Origin: JALYLC01 sp035696365
GTDB taxonomy: Bacteria; Actinomycetota; Thermoleophilia; Gaiellales; JALYLC01
NCBI GenBank assembly: GCA_035696365.1
Contig: DASRQS010000050.1
Coordinates: forward strand, 62,001-126,000
Length of the DNA stretch: 64,000 nt
Reading direction: 5' to 3'
Position numbers and translations under genes: made by a program. Under the pieces are notes generated by a model, which saw only the letters and a list, made by a program, of their open reading frames with translations, was not told the origin of the DNA and searched no databases. Position 1 is the stretch's first letter. Each line of letters opens with the position of its first letter. Below are positions 53,685 to 64,000 of this stretch, piece by piece.

Positions 53685-53705
53685 GGCTCCGGCCGCCAGG
53701 CCCTC

Positions 53706-55286
53706 TCAGCCCCGCGTCTTCGAGCCGTTCGCGAAGGGGTCGTCGCCCTTCGTGTTCGTCACCGACGAGAGCGACGGCGCCAGGATGTGCGGCGTGAACG
53801 TGCGCTCCGGTGCCGGGCCGAGGCCGATGAAGTGGCGGCACTCCTCGAGGAACCGGGTGCGGTCGTACTCGCCGTAGAGGCGCTCCTTGAGGAACGGCAC
53901 GTTGAGCGCGTTGGACTCCTCGAAGAGCTTCGAGCGCGTCGCGTGCTCGCTCGCGGCCACGTCCCACACGAGGTTCATGACGAGGTTCTTGTCGCGGGCG
54001 CTCATGTTGCGCGTGTCGAGGAACCAGCCGAGGTTCTTGCCGAAGGCCGCCGGCGTCTCGAGGTCCTTCTCGCTCCAGCGCAGGATCATCCCCTGGCCGC
54101 AGATGTCCTGCAGGATGTGCAGGATGCGCGGCAGGTTGTCGAGCGCGTATGAGCGCCCGGCGGTGACCACGTTGGCGTCCGGGATCATCAGCTTGCCCTC
54201 GGACAGCTCCGCCAGGTCCTCGGCCGCCAGCTGCAGGCCCTGCAGGATCTGGCAGTACTCGATGATGTCGGCCACGCGCTGGCGCACGACCGGGATCTCG
54301 CCGAGCTCGAGCGTGTCCATGATCAGCTGCGCGAGGCCCACGTACATCTCGGCCTTGGCGACGATGCGGACGAACGTGTACCAGTGCTCGAGGCGCGCCC
54401 ACACGTTGTAGAAGTTCACGCCGTGCAGCGAGCGGGTGCCCTTGGCCATGATCCGCTCGCGCGGCACGAAGAGGTTGTCGAAGGCGACGATCGACTCGAT
54501 CTCCTCGCCGCGCGAGGTCAGCGGGTGGTCGTAGGCGCTGGCGCCCGGCCGGTGCACGATCTCGCGGCAGAACATCCGCAGCCCCGGGGAGTCGACGGGC
54601 ACGTAGACCCAGAAGCTCTCCTCGTCGAGCGGCGGGTGGAACGAGCCGAGGATCAGCTCGTTGGCCTGCGGCACGCAGGTGCCGACGCCCTTGACGCCGC
54701 TGATCCAGATGCCCGTCGAGTCTTCCTTGACGATGCGTGCGGTCGCGCGCTCGGGCGGGACTGTCTCGGGCGCAGTGCCGGCGGCCCGCGAGCGGAAGCC
54801 CTGCGGGTCGACGATCGTCTCGCCGAGGTGGATGTTGTTCTCCTCGGCGTGCTTGAGGTACCAGTGGATGTTCTCGGCGAACTCCGGGCACTCGCGCTTG
54901 AAGGACGGCAGCTCGCCGAGCATGCCGAGCGGAAGCGTGGCGATCATGTCGATGCCGCGGCCGTGCGTGCCCCAGGTCGCTCGCGCGACGTGCTTGATGC
55001 CCTCGCGGCGGAAGCGCAGGTCGTCGCGCGTGCGCGGGATCAGGTACGAGGAGGTGACGCGCGCGCCGTCGTCGCGGATGTAGGTGAGGACGTTCTGCGC
55101 CTCGGAGTCGAACTGGTCGTCGTAGACAGCGGCGATCTCCTTGATACCGCCGCCGGTCGCGACGTGCGTCGTCACGTCCTCGACGCGCTCGCCCTTGTAG
55201 TAGACCTCGCGGTCGTCCTGCAACGACTTGATGTACTCCTCGCCGGTCTTCAAGTACTGCGTCTGTTGCGGATCGGCAACGGCCAT
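53706..55286 (-). CDS. Flavin-dependent aromatic hydroxylase (HpaB type)
   Basis: 526 aa, 4-hydroxyphenylacetate 3-hydroxylase family oxygenase component (HpaB about 520). Acyl-CoA-dehydrogenase-like fold with GTHGRGIDMI, WISGVKGVGTCVPQANE and DNLFVPRERIMAKGT. It needs reduced FAD from a partner reductase, encoded by the adjacent HpaC-type gene. Co-location with nicX and nicF suggests hydroxylation of a pyridine (for example a monohydroxypyridine to 2,5-dihydroxypyridine). AGGAGG ribosome site at ATG 55286. Confidence 0.87.
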   Translation of the reverse strand: MAVADPQQTQYLKTGEEYIKSLQDDREVYYKGERVEDVTTHVATGGGIKEIAAVYDDQFDSEAQNVLTYIRDDGARVTSSYLIPRTRDDLRFRREGIKHVARATWGTHGRGIDMIATLPLGMLGELPSFKRECPEFAENIHWYLKHAEENNIHLGETIVDPQGFRSRAAGTAPETVPPERATARIVKEDSTGIWISGVKGVGTCVPQANELILGSFHPPLDEESFWVYVPVDSPGLRMFCREIVHRPGASAYDHPLTSRGEEIESIVAFDNLFVPRERIMAKGTRSLHGVNFYNVWARLEHWYTFVRIVAKAEMYVGLAQLIMDTLELGEIPVVRQRVADIIEYCQILQGLQLAAEDLAELSEGKLMIPDANVVTAGRSYALDNLPRILHILQDICGQGMILRWSEKDLETPAAFGKNLGWFLDTRNMSARDKNLVMNLVWDVAASEHATRSKLFEESNALNVPFLKERLYGEYDRTRFLEECRHFIGLGPAPERTFTPHILAPSLSSVTNTKGDDPFANGSKTRG

Positions 55287-55327
55287 GTGGCCTCCTGTGG
55301 CGTCGAGTCTGGGGGTTGAAGGGCCGT

Positions 55328-55951
55328 TCAGGCCCCGAGCGAGACGACCCGCGCGAAGCGCCGGGGCATGGGATAGTCGTGGAGCAGCGAGTCGATCGTC
55401 TCCTCCTCGGGCTCGGCGCCCACGTGGAGGCCGGTCGACGCGCTGAGCTGGTGGTAGCTGCGGCGGTGGTAGACGAGTGGGCCTTCGTTGTCGTCCTCGG
55501 TGACGACGACGTTGCGCACCTCGCCGATCAGCAGGACGTGATCGCCGGCGGGGACGTGGCGCTCCAGTCGGCAATCGACGTGAGCGAGCGCGCCGGCCAC
55601 GACCGGACTGCACGAGATGTCGGGACAGCCGTCGCAGTAGCTCTCGACGAACTTGGGCTGGCCGGGCGCCGAGCCGAAGCGCGCGACGTCGATCAGCGAC
55701 TGGCCGAGCAGGCTGACGCCGAACTCGCCGCTCTCCTGGATCGCCCGCGTGCTCGTCGTCGATGCGCCGAGTGACACGAGCAGGAGCGGCGGGCTCATCG
55801 AGACCGAGCAGCAGGCGCTCACGGTCAGCCCCCAGGGCTTGCCGCCGACGTGGCAGGTCACGATCACGACGCCTGCGGCAAGCTGCGACATCGCCGTCCG
55901 GAATGCGTCGAGCACGGCGTCGCGCGGGGTCGTCTCTGTCTCAGGCGTCAT
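55328..55951 (-). CDS. Flavin reductase (HpaC type)
   Basis: 207 aa, flavin reductase-like split-barrel domain: AAGVVIVTCHVGGKPWGLTV at the N-terminus, SMSPPLLLVSLGASTTS, and GEFGVSLLGQ. It supplies reduced FAD to the oxygenase component downstream. The C-terminal 35 residues (after LVYHRRSYHQLS) extend beyond the minimal domain. Start ATG 55951 with GGAG upstream. Confidence 0.87.
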   Translation of the reverse strand: MTPETETTPRDAVLDAFRTAMSQLAAGVVIVTCHVGGKPWGLTVSACCSVSMSPPLLLVSLGASTTSTRAIQESGEFGVSLLGQSLIDVARFGSAPGQPKFVESYCDGCPDISCSPVVAGALAHVDCRLERHVPAGDHVLLIGEVRNVVVTEDDNEGPLVYHRRSYHQLSASTGLHVGAEPEEETIDSLLHDYPMPRRFARVVSLGA

Positions 55952-56123
55952 CGTCGCTCCTCGTGCGGCAGGTGCAGGGCGGCAGCGCGGCGGCTCGCTC
56001 CAGCACGTCGGCCCAGGCGGGATCGCCGGTCTCGGCGACCGGCGCGAGCGCCTCGAGCGCGGCCTCGACCACCACATCTTCCAACGCTGCGTGGGCCTGC
56101 TCGTCTGTTCGCGTCGTGGCCAT
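55941..56123 (-). CDS. Small unknown protein before the flavin reductase
   Basis: 60 aa (MATTRTDEQAHAALEDVVVE...PPCTCRTRSDDDA). Its frame shows the strong third-position GC bias of real genes here and it overlaps the reductase start by 11 bp, so translation may be coupled. A helical N-terminal half is followed by a C-x-C near the end. No ribosome site is strong. I do not recognise a family. Confidence 0.45.
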   Translation of the reverse strand: MATTRTDEQAHAALEDVVVEAALEALAPVAETGDPAWADVLERAAALPPCTCRTRSDDDA

Positions 56124-56173
56124 CTGCCGAGATGACACGCGGGCCCCGCGCATTGTTTGGACGGATCCGCGGA

Positions 56174-56838
56174 TCAGGTGAGCAGGCCGCGGCGCAGGGC
56201 CTGCGCGACCGCCGCTGCGCGGTCGGAGACCTCGAGCTTCGCGTAGACGTGCTGCAGGTGCGTCTTGACGGTCGGGACGCTCACGAACAGCGCCTCCGCG
56301 ATCGCCGGGGAGGTGAGCCCGTCGGCGCACATCCGCAGGATCTCGAGCTCGCGCGCCGTCAGCACCGGCTCGTCGGTGCGATCGCGCCGCGCGCGCAGCT
56401 CACGCGTCAGCGCCGACTGGATCGAGGGCGGGATCACGCTCTCGCCCGTCGCGACGCGCAGCAGCGTGCTGCAGAGCAGATCGCCCGAGCTGACCTTGGG
56501 GATGTAGGCGCGCGCGCCGTGCGCGAACGCCCGGTAGATCGTCGGGCCGTCCTCGGAGGCCGAGACGATCACGACCCGTGTGGCCGAACCCTCGCGCTCG
56601 AGCATGCCGATCACGGCGATGCCGTCGAAGTCGGGCAATCCCAGGTCGACCACGGCGACGTCGGGCGCCAGGCTGCGAATGCCCTCGAGCGCCTCGGCCC
56701 CCGTGCCGGCCTCGCCCACGACCTCGAGCTCGGGGCAGCCGTTGATCAGCCCCGCGGCACCCTTGCGGTAGACGGGATGGTCGTCGGCGATGACCACGCG
56801 CACGAGCCTGGGCGGTGCGCCCTGGGCGGCGACGTCCA

Positions 56839-56839
<1 letters not shown>
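56174..56839 (-). CDS. LuxR/NarL-family response regulator
   Basis: 221 aa. Receiver with acceptor Asp65 (VAVVDLGLPDFDG) and C-terminal LuxR-type domain LTARELEILRMCADGL to VKTHLQHVYAKLEV. Last residues VSDRAAAVAQALRRGLLT match the regulators at 9146 and 60279. The ATG overlaps the stop of the upstream hybrid kinase by one base, so these are a pair. It may control the adjacent nic/monooxygenase genes. Confidence 0.9.
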
Positions 56840-58776
<1,937 letters not shown>

Positions 58777-58833
58777 CGGGTGATCGAGCGATGCGCCCCT
58801 GCCCGGCAGGCGCCTGTGGCTCCTAGAGCGGGG

Positions 58834-59658
58834 TCACGGGCTGCCGCGCAGCTCGCCGGTGAAGCCCAGGACGACCGCGACGAAGTCGTCGGGATTGTCC
58901 CACGGGATCATATGGCCGGCTCGCTCGACGGCTGCGAAGCGCGCGCCGGGCAGCAGCCTGCGCAGCTCGGGCAGCGAGGCCGCCGGCACGACGGGGCTCT
59001 CGACTCCGTACACGAACAGCACGGGCACCTGGATGCGCGGCAGCAGGACGTGCATGTCCTCGGTGTGAAACCGCTCGTAGGTCTCGATGACAGCCGCCTC
59101 GCTGCACGTTCCGAGCCATTTGGCTCGCAGCTCGAGATGCGCATCCGACCACGTCGGGAAGCCCGGGCGCATGTCGTCGGCCGTGGCGCCCGCCTTGGCC
59201 TTGCGCAGCGAGTCGACATAGGGGTCGATCGGCACCGGGTAGGGCGCGCGGCCCGGTCCGGTCAGCGGCGGATCGGCCAGGATCACGGCGCCTGGCACCT
59301 GCGGGTGGTAGGCCGCGAGAGCGGCCGCGATGCGGGCTCCCATCGAATGGCCGAGCACGGTCGGCCGGTCGAGGCCCAGCGCTGCGATCAGTGCCGCGAG
59401 GTCGTCTGCGTAGGCGGTCAACTCGTAGCCGCTCTCGGGATGCTCCGACAGGCCGCGGCCGCGCGGGTCGACGCTGATCACGCGATGGTGCTCCGCGAGG
59501 GGCAGTGCCAGGAACTCGACGCACGCCGCAGGCATTGTGATGCCGGGCACGATCACGAGTGGCGGGCCGTTGCCGCCGTAGTCCAGGCAGTGCTGGCGGA
59601 TGCCGTTCGCGTCCACCTGGACGCTGTACGCGCGCGTGTCGAGCGGCGGTGTGCTCAC
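58834..59658 (-). CDS. nicD: N-formylmaleamate deformylase
   Basis: 274 aa alpha/beta hydrolase. The nucleophile serine is in LGHSMGARIAA. Several segments match characterised NicD: NGIRQHCLDYGG, VPGITMPA, DPRGRGLSEH, DPPLTGPGRAPYP, FPTWSDAHLELRAKWLGTC and AGHMIPWDNPDDF. It removes formate from N-formylmaleamate to give maleamate, the step between NicX and NicF. GTG start overlaps the sigma-factor stop (GTGA). Confidence 0.85.
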   Translation of the reverse strand: MSTPPLDTRAYSVQVDANGIRQHCLDYGGNGPPLVIVPGITMPAACVEFLALPLAEHHRVISVDPRGRGLSEHPESGYELTAYADDLAALIAALGLDRPTVLGHSMGARIAAALAAYHPQVPGAVILADPPLTGPGRAPYPVPIDPYVDSLRKAKAGATADDMRPGFPTWSDAHLELRAKWLGTCSEAAVIETYERFHTEDMHVLLPRIQVPVLFVYGVESPVVPAASLPELRRLLPGARFAAVERAGHMIPWDNPDDFVAVVLGFTGELRGSP

Positions 59659-60182
59659 GCCGCCACGGGCTGGAGCCGGCCGCGCAGGGTGCGGTGGGCC
59701 GCGGCCAGGGTGGCGCTGACGGTGCCGGTGCGCAGGCCGAGCGCCTCGCCGATCTCGCCGTAGGAGAGATCGGCGTAGTAGCGGAGGAACAGCACGAGAC
59801 GCTGGCGCTCGGGCAGCGCCGCCAGGTGCCGGCGCACGGCGGCCTCCTCGTCGCCCGCTGCCGCGGATTCCTGCCCGGGCTCATCCTCCAGCGCCGCGAC
59901 GGTGACGAGCGAGCCGCCTGCGCGACGCTGGTTGCGGGCTGCGTTCGTCACCGCACGCCAGAGCCAGGCTTCGAGCGGGCCGTCGCCGCGGTAGGCGAGG
60001 CATCCGGCGATCGCGCGCGCGAACGCGTCCTGGACGGCGTCCCGTCCGCGCTCGCGATCGCCGGCGATCGCCGTGGCAACCCGCACGTACTGCGCGAAGC
60101 GCAGCTCGTAGGCCGCCGCGATGCGCTCCACGACGACTCCTCGCTGGGGTGGAGGAGTCATTGCGCTGGGGGGCGAGTGCAC
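59655..60182 (-). CDS. ECF-type RNA polymerase sigma factor
   Basis: 175 aa with sigma region 2 (AYELRFAQYVRVATAI... DAVQDAFARAIAG) and region 4 (ALPERQRLVLFLRYYADLSY, GTVSATLAAAHRTLRG). GTG 60182 is chosen because GGGAGG lies 8 nt upstream; ATG 60161 is in frame but has no ribosome site. No anti-sigma gene is next to it; instead it is co-translated with nicD, which is unusual. It may direct transcription of the nic genes. Confidence 0.85.
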   Translation of the reverse strand: MHSPPSAMTPPPQRGVVVERIAAAYELRFAQYVRVATAIAGDRERGRDAVQDAFARAIAGCLAYRGDGPLEAWLWRAVTNAARNQRRAGGSLVTVAALEDEPGQESAAAGDEEAAVRRHLAALPERQRLVLFLRYYADLSYGEIGEALGLRTGTVSATLAAAHRTLRGRLQPVAA

Positions 60183-60278
60183 CTGGCAAGCCTCCCGTCA
60201 GCAGCGCCTCGTGGCAATCGTCCCCTTGGACGATCGAGGGGTTGACCCGAGCTGCGCCGGAAGGTCGACATCCGGCAG

Positions 60279-60899
60279 TCAGTGGAGGAGGCCGCGGCGG
60301 ATGGCCTGCGCCACGGCTGCCGCGCGGTCGGACACTCCGAGCTTCTCGTAGGCGTGCTGCAGATGGGTCTTGACCGTCGCGGCGCTGATCGCGAGCGCCA
60401 CGGCGATCTCTGGCCCCGAGCGCCCGTCGGCCGTGAGGCGCAGGATCTCGGTCTCCCGCGCCGTCAGCACGGCGGGCGCCGCGCACTCGGGCAGGCCGGG
60501 CAGGACGGTCTGGCCGCGGGCGACGGCCAGGAGCGCGTCGCAGAGGCTCTCCGCCGAGCGGATCTTGGGCAGGTACGCGCACACCCCGGCCGCGAACGCG
60601 CGCTCGACGACCGCGCCGTCCTCGTAAGCCGAGAGGATGACCACCCGCGTCGCAAGCCCCTCGCGCCTGATCGCCTCGGCCACGGCGATCCCGTCCATGT
60701 CCGGCAACTGCAGGTCCACGACGGCGAGGGCGGGGGAGAGCCGGCGGATGGCGGCGAGCGCCGTTGCGCCGTCCCCCGCCTCGTCGACGACCTCGAACTC
60801 CGGGCGCCCGCGCAGCAGCGCGGCCAGCCCGCTGCGATAGACCGGGTGGTCATCCGCGATGAGCGACGAGACCCGCACCCGCCGATCGTCGCAGAACAT
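60279..60899 (-). CDS. LuxR/NarL-family response regulator without adjacent kinase
   Basis: 206 aa. Receiver with DDHPVYRSGL and acceptor Asp62 (AVVDLQLPDMDG), then LuxR-type LTARETEILRLTADGRSG and VKTHLQHAYEKLGV. Ends VSDRAAAVAQAIRRGLLH, like the other two regulators. Located 14 bp after hyuB6 in the same direction, so probably part of the hyuAB-6 operon. No histidine kinase is beside it; one of the two hybrid kinases might act on it. GTG 60878 is an alternative start. Confidence 0.85.
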   Translation of the reverse strand: MFCDDRRVRVSSLIADDHPVYRSGLAALLRGRPEFEVVDEAGDGATALAAIRRLSPALAVVDLQLPDMDGIAVAEAIRREGLATRVVILSAYEDGAVVERAFAAGVCAYLPKIRSAESLCDALLAVARGQTVLPGLPECAAPAVLTARETEILRLTADGRSGPEIAVALAISAATVKTHLQHAYEKLGVSDRAAAVAQAIRRGLLH

Positions 60900-60913
60900 G
60901 CGCCGGCGCTCGC

Positions 60914-62680
60914 TCAGGAGCCCGTGCGCCTCGCCTCCGTGGCGGGCAGGTCGACGCCCTCGCCGGAGGCCGAGAGCACGACGCCGTAGACCTCGAGCGC
61001 CCGCTCGCGGCTGACCCAGCCCTCCAGCACGTCGTGCAGGACGGCCGCGGGGTCGCGTGTGAGCGGATCGCCGTAGCCTCCCCCGCCGCCCGAGATCGAG
61101 ACGATCTGCTCGCCCGGCTGGAGCTCGAGCGCGGCCACGGGGGGCACGTCCACCCGCTCGCCCGCCGCATCGATCATCCAGACGTCCGTCTGCGAGGGGG
61201 AGAGGCCGCCGCGCACGCCGCGCGGCGGGTTCTCGCGCGCCTCGAGCGAGAAGGCGACGGACATCGGCCGCTGCGTCGGGCCGTAGACGGTCCTGCAGCC
61301 GAGGCCGCCGCGCTGCCGGCCCGCACCCTCGCTGTCGGCCAGGAGGTACTGCTCGGAGACGTGGATCGGGTAGCGCTGCTCGTCGACCTCGACGCTGTCC
61401 TTGTAGATCAGCGACGCGCACACGGGGATCAGGTACGTCGGCCAGCCGTCGGCCGTCGGGCTGCCGGGGCCCCCGGCCGAGCCGATGAACATCTGATTGA
61501 CGTAGGGCCGGTCGCTCAGGCGCGCGTCGTCGCCGGCCACGACGGCCATGTGCGGCCCCATGCCCATGCCGCCCTCTGCGAGCCCGAAGCCGTCGCCGAT
61601 CTCGGCGAAGGCGGCCTGCGTGATGCAGACGAGGCGGTCGGCGACGTTCGTCGTCGCCATGGAGCAGGAGTGGGGGAATTTCGGGATGCCTGCGATGCAG
61701 CCCTCGCGCAGCAGCACCGTGACCCGGCGGAAGCTGCCGGCGTTGTGGGGGATGTCCGGTTCGATCGAGTTGAACAGCCCGATCATCGCGTTCGCCATCG
61801 AGCAGGCGCGCGACTCGTTGAGGCCGCCGGGGTAGTTGTCGGGGTTGTCGCGCAGGTCGAGCTCGACGCGCCCCGCCTCGCCGTCGATGTGCACCGTGAT
61901 CTTGAGCGGGATGCCGTCGGGCAGGCCCGGGTAGGGATCGTGCTGCGATCCCCCGTGCAGCGTGCCGCTGGGCAGCTGCTTGATCGCCTGCTCCATGCGC
62001 CGCTCGCTGTAGTCGAACCACTCGCGGATGACCTCGCGGATCACGTCTGCGCCGTAGTGGGCGCAGAGCTCCTTGAGGCGGCGCTCGGCGATCCTCGCCG
62101 CGCCGAGGCCGGCGAGGTAGTCGCCGTACCACTGCTCCGGCACCCGGATCCGGCTCCGGCACATGCGGATGATGTCCTCGACGTTCTCGTTGGCCCGCTG
62201 CACGCGGACGCACGGGAACGTGAGCGCGCCCTCGTCGTAGACGTCCTTCGCGGCCGGCACGTAGGTGGTCGGCAGCGCGTTGCCGCAGTCGGCCTGGTGG
62301 GCCTTCGCGACTGCGGTGAAGAGATGCTCGCCGTCCACGAACACGGGGATGAGGATGGCGTGGTCGGCCGAGTGCGTGTTGCCGAGGTAGGGGTCGTTGT
62401 GGAGGAACGCGTCGCCCTCGGCGAGGTCGTCGTGCAGCTCGGTCATCGCCTCGGCGAGGTATTGCGAGCCCATGATGTGCACGGGCAGGCCCTCCGCGGA
62501 GGCGAGCAGCTCGTTGTAGGCCGTGACGATGGCGCACGAGAAGTCGCGCGCCTGGTTGATGACCGACGAACGCGCCGAGCGAAGCAGGGTGTTCGTCATC
62601 TCGCGGCAGATGCCGTCGAGCCGGTTGGCGACGACCGCCAGCCTGATCGGGTCGAACGTGCGCTCCTGGGCGCTGCTCAC
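60914..62680 (-). CDS. hyuB: HyuB-type subunit, pair 6
   Basis: 588 aa from GTG. FDPIRLAVVANRLDGICREM at the start, NDPYLGNTHSADH near residue 92, GGGGGYGDPLTRDP near the end. Closest in sequence to HyuB5 in this window (shared LLRSxRSxVxNQARDFSCA, LASAEGLPVH and the LGNTH variant), so pairs 5 and 6 form one subfamily. Overlaps hyuA6 by GTGA. Confidence 0.88.
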   Translation of the reverse strand: MSSAQERTFDPIRLAVVANRLDGICREMTNTLLRSARSSVINQARDFSCAIVTAYNELLASAEGLPVHIMGSQYLAEAMTELHDDLAEGDAFLHNDPYLGNTHSADHAILIPVFVDGEHLFTAVAKAHQADCGNALPTTYVPAAKDVYDEGALTFPCVRVQRANENVEDIIRMCRSRIRVPEQWYGDYLAGLGAARIAERRLKELCAHYGADVIREVIREWFDYSERRMEQAIKQLPSGTLHGGSQHDPYPGLPDGIPLKITVHIDGEAGRVELDLRDNPDNYPGGLNESRACSMANAMIGLFNSIEPDIPHNAGSFRRVTVLLREGCIAGIPKFPHSCSMATTNVADRLVCITQAAFAEIGDGFGLAEGGMGMGPHMAVVAGDDARLSDRPYVNQMFIGSAGGPGSPTADGWPTYLIPVCASLIYKDSVEVDEQRYPIHVSEQYLLADSEGAGRQRGGLGCRTVYGPTQRPMSVAFSLEARENPPRGVRGGLSPSQTDVWMIDAAGERVDVPPVAALELQPGEQIVSISGGGGGYGDPLTRDPAAVLHDVLEGWVSRERALEVYGVVLSASGEGVDLPATEARRTGS

Positions 62681-64000
62681 AGCGTGGCCTCCGCTCGCGA
62701 AGAGTTGGCAGGTGCTTGCTCGCGCTCGAGCAGGTAGTCGCCCCGCTCGGTGACCGTGGCCGTCCAGCCCGGGTACACGACCACGGTCGTGGTGGGGAGC
62801 TCGACGACGGCCGGGCCGGGGATGCGCTCGCCCGGCTGGACGGCCGAGCCGAGGTGGACGGGCGTCTGCTGCGGGTCGTCCCCGCCCCACCACATCGGGC
62901 GCGGCTCGGCGCTCGGCGGCTCCCGCCCGTCGCTGGACGCCTTGGCCAGCGTCGGCTTCGCCAGGGCCACGCGCGCGCGGCCCTTCCAGTACAGGCACTC
63001 GACCGCTTGGCCGAGCTCCTTGACCGCGAAGACCCGCTCGTGGGTCTCGTGGAACGCCTCGACGAGCGCGTCCACGTCGGCCTGGGTCTCGAAGCGCCTG
63101 CAGGGGAGCGCCACGTCGAGCTCCCACACCTGGTACGGATAGCGCGCCTCCACGACGTAGTCCTGCAGCCGGGCCTCGGCCGGGACGTCCATCTGCGTGA
63201 AGAACTCGTCGATCTGGCGGTCGAGGCTCTCCAGCCCGTCGTTGACGAGCGCGAAGTCGAACTGGTTGCTGTCGGCCCGGCGGCTGACGGTGAACTCGGC
63301 GACGATGTCGCCGAGCAGGCCGCCGGTCGCCGACAGCGCGGCCGCGGTCTGCGGCACGAGCACCCTGTCGCAGCCGAGCTCCTCGGCGATCTTCGCCATC
63401 GTCAGCCCGCCCGCGCCGCCGCCCGCGATCACGATGGACTCGCGCGGGTCGATGCCCTGGTTGATCGTGATCTCCCGGACGGCGCCGACCATGTGCTCGT
63501 TCGCGACGGCCAGGATCGCCCACGCGGCGCGCTGCACGCTGAAGCCGAGCGGCTCGGCGATGGCGCTCGCGATCGTGCGCCGCGCCGCCTCGGCGTCGAG
63601 CGCGAGCCGGCCGCCGAGGAAGTAGCCGGGATCGATGTAGCCGAGCACGACGGCCGCGTCCGTCACGGTCGGATCGACACCGTCGCGCCCGTAGCAGGCA
63701 GGGCCGGGCTCGGCGCCTGCGCTCTGCGGCCCGACGCGCAGCAGACCGCCGCTGTCGATCCAGGCGATGCTGCCACCGCCCGCGCCGACGTTCTTGACGT
63801 CGACGGAGGAGAGGCCGGTGATGTGGCCGGTGAAGACGCCGTCCAGCCAGGTCTCGCGCGTGAACTGCACCTCGCCGTGGCGGACGACGCCGACGTCGAA
63901 GCTCGTCCCGCCCGTGTCGCAGACGACGACGTTGTCGATCGGCGCCGCGACCTCCTTGCCCGCGACGGGCGCCATGGCCGGTCCCGAGTTGACCGTGTAG
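62677..64000 (-). CDS. hyuA: HyuA-type ATPase subunit, pair 6 (partial, runs off the window)
   Basis: The last 440 codons are present; the N-terminal third with the first phosphate motif lies beyond base 64000. YTVNSGPAMAPVAGK at the edge matches YSVGSGPSMAPVAAL of HyuA5. The second phosphate motif is CDTGGTSFDVG, followed by VGAGGGSIAWID and AGAEPGPACYG. The open frame continues to the window end. It is coupled to hyuB6 and belongs to the pair 5/6 subfamily. Confidence 0.87.
   Translation of the reverse strand, partial: YTVNSGPAMAPVAGKEVAAPIDNVVVCDTGGTSFDVGVVRHGEVQFTRETWLDGVFTGHITGLSSVDVKNVGAGGGSIAWIDSGGLLRVGPQSAGAEPGPACYGRDGVDPTVTDAAVVLGYIDPGYFLGGRLALDAEAARRTIASAIAEPLGFSVQRAAWAILAVANEHMVGAVREITINQGIDPRESIVIAGGGAGGLTMAKIAEELGCDRVLVPQTAAALSATGGLLGDIVAEFTVSRRADSNQFDFALVNDGLESLDRQIDEFFTQMDVPAEARLQDYVVEARYPYQVWELDVALPCRRFETQADVDALVEAFHETHERVFAVKELGQAVECLYWKGRARVALAKPTLAKASSDGREPPSAEPRPMWWGGDDPQQTPVHLGSAVQPGERIPGPAVVELPTTTVVVYPGWTATVTERGDYLLEREQAPANSSRAEATL

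Noticed and set aside
56164..56175. GATCCGCGGATC palindrome at the end of the response regulator gene
   Set aside because: A perfect 12-bp palindrome, but the same kind (GGATCCGCGGATCC) occurs inside the deacetylase gene near 1150, and it lies across a stop codon. More likely compositional than an operator.

Overview
The window is high-GC DNA with dense gene packing, frequent 1-4 bp ATGA/GTGA/TGATG overlaps and many GTG starts. This points to an actinobacterium. A Thermoleophilia-like soil lineage would fit, but that is inference from style and gene content, since no rRNA, tRNA or taxonomic marker is present. I see no CRISPR array, phage or intact insertion sequence. The recurring theme is breakdown of amides, lactams and N-heterocycles. 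There are six separate HyuA/HyuB (hydantoinase/5-oxoprolinase-type) gene pairs, and each one differs in sequence from the others.

Layout. 1-1.65 kb: the end of a probable glycosyltransferase and a secreted polysaccharide deacetylase. 1.85-6.1 kb: a thioesterase-like gene converging on hyuAB pair 1 (minus). 6.2-9.8 kb: a luciferase-like oxidoreductase, a PAS hybrid histidine kinase and a LuxR-type response regulator. 9.9-14.7 kb: a complete branched-chain-amino-acid-type ABC importer (livKGFHM). 14.7-18.6 kb: hyuBA pair 2 (minus, B before A), whose hyuB carries an in-frame palindromic repeat. 18.6-21 kb: a small dimeric-barrel-like protein, an amidase and a SnoaL-like protein. 21-26.9 kb: SDR, hyuAB pair 3, an acetoacetate-decarboxylase-like protein, a zinc-ribbon miniprotein and a half-size DMT transporter. 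26.9-29.2 kb: a nitrilase-family hydrolase and a class III aminotransferase (minus). 29.3-34.6 kb: pxpA, a second luciferase-like enzyme, biotin carboxylase, pxpB, pxpC and a stand-alone biotin carrier. 34.6-36.4 kb: a frameshifted cupin, a class IV aminotransferase and a SnoaL-like gene. 36.4-40 kb: a three-subunit molybdenum hydroxylase (minus). 40-50.4 kb: a membrane protein, a cupin, hyuAB pair 4, a BKACE-type enzyme, hyuAB pair 5 and an SDR.

50.5-59.7 kb holds all four enzymes of the maleamate pathway for 2,5-dihydroxypyridine: nicE (plus strand) and nicX, nicF and nicD (minus strand). Interspersed are a two-component flavin monooxygenase (HpaB/HpaC type), a second hybrid kinase/regulator pair and an ECF sigma factor. 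A decayed patch at 51.3-52.0 kb contains a 163-bp inverted copy of part of hyuB5. 60.3-64 kb: a third LuxR regulator and hyuAB pair 6, which runs off the window.

Working model (inference): the importer brings in a nitrogen-containing compound. The molybdenum hydroxylase and the flavin monooxygenase oxidise rings. The Nic enzymes open 2,5-dihydroxypyridine and convert it to fumarate. The Hyu and Pxp systems open cyclic amides with ATP. SDRs, aminotransferases, BKACE and the decarboxylase-like protein process the products. Several genes are preceded by a TAGnnT hexamer only 6-9 nt from the start codon, suggesting widespread leaderless transcription.
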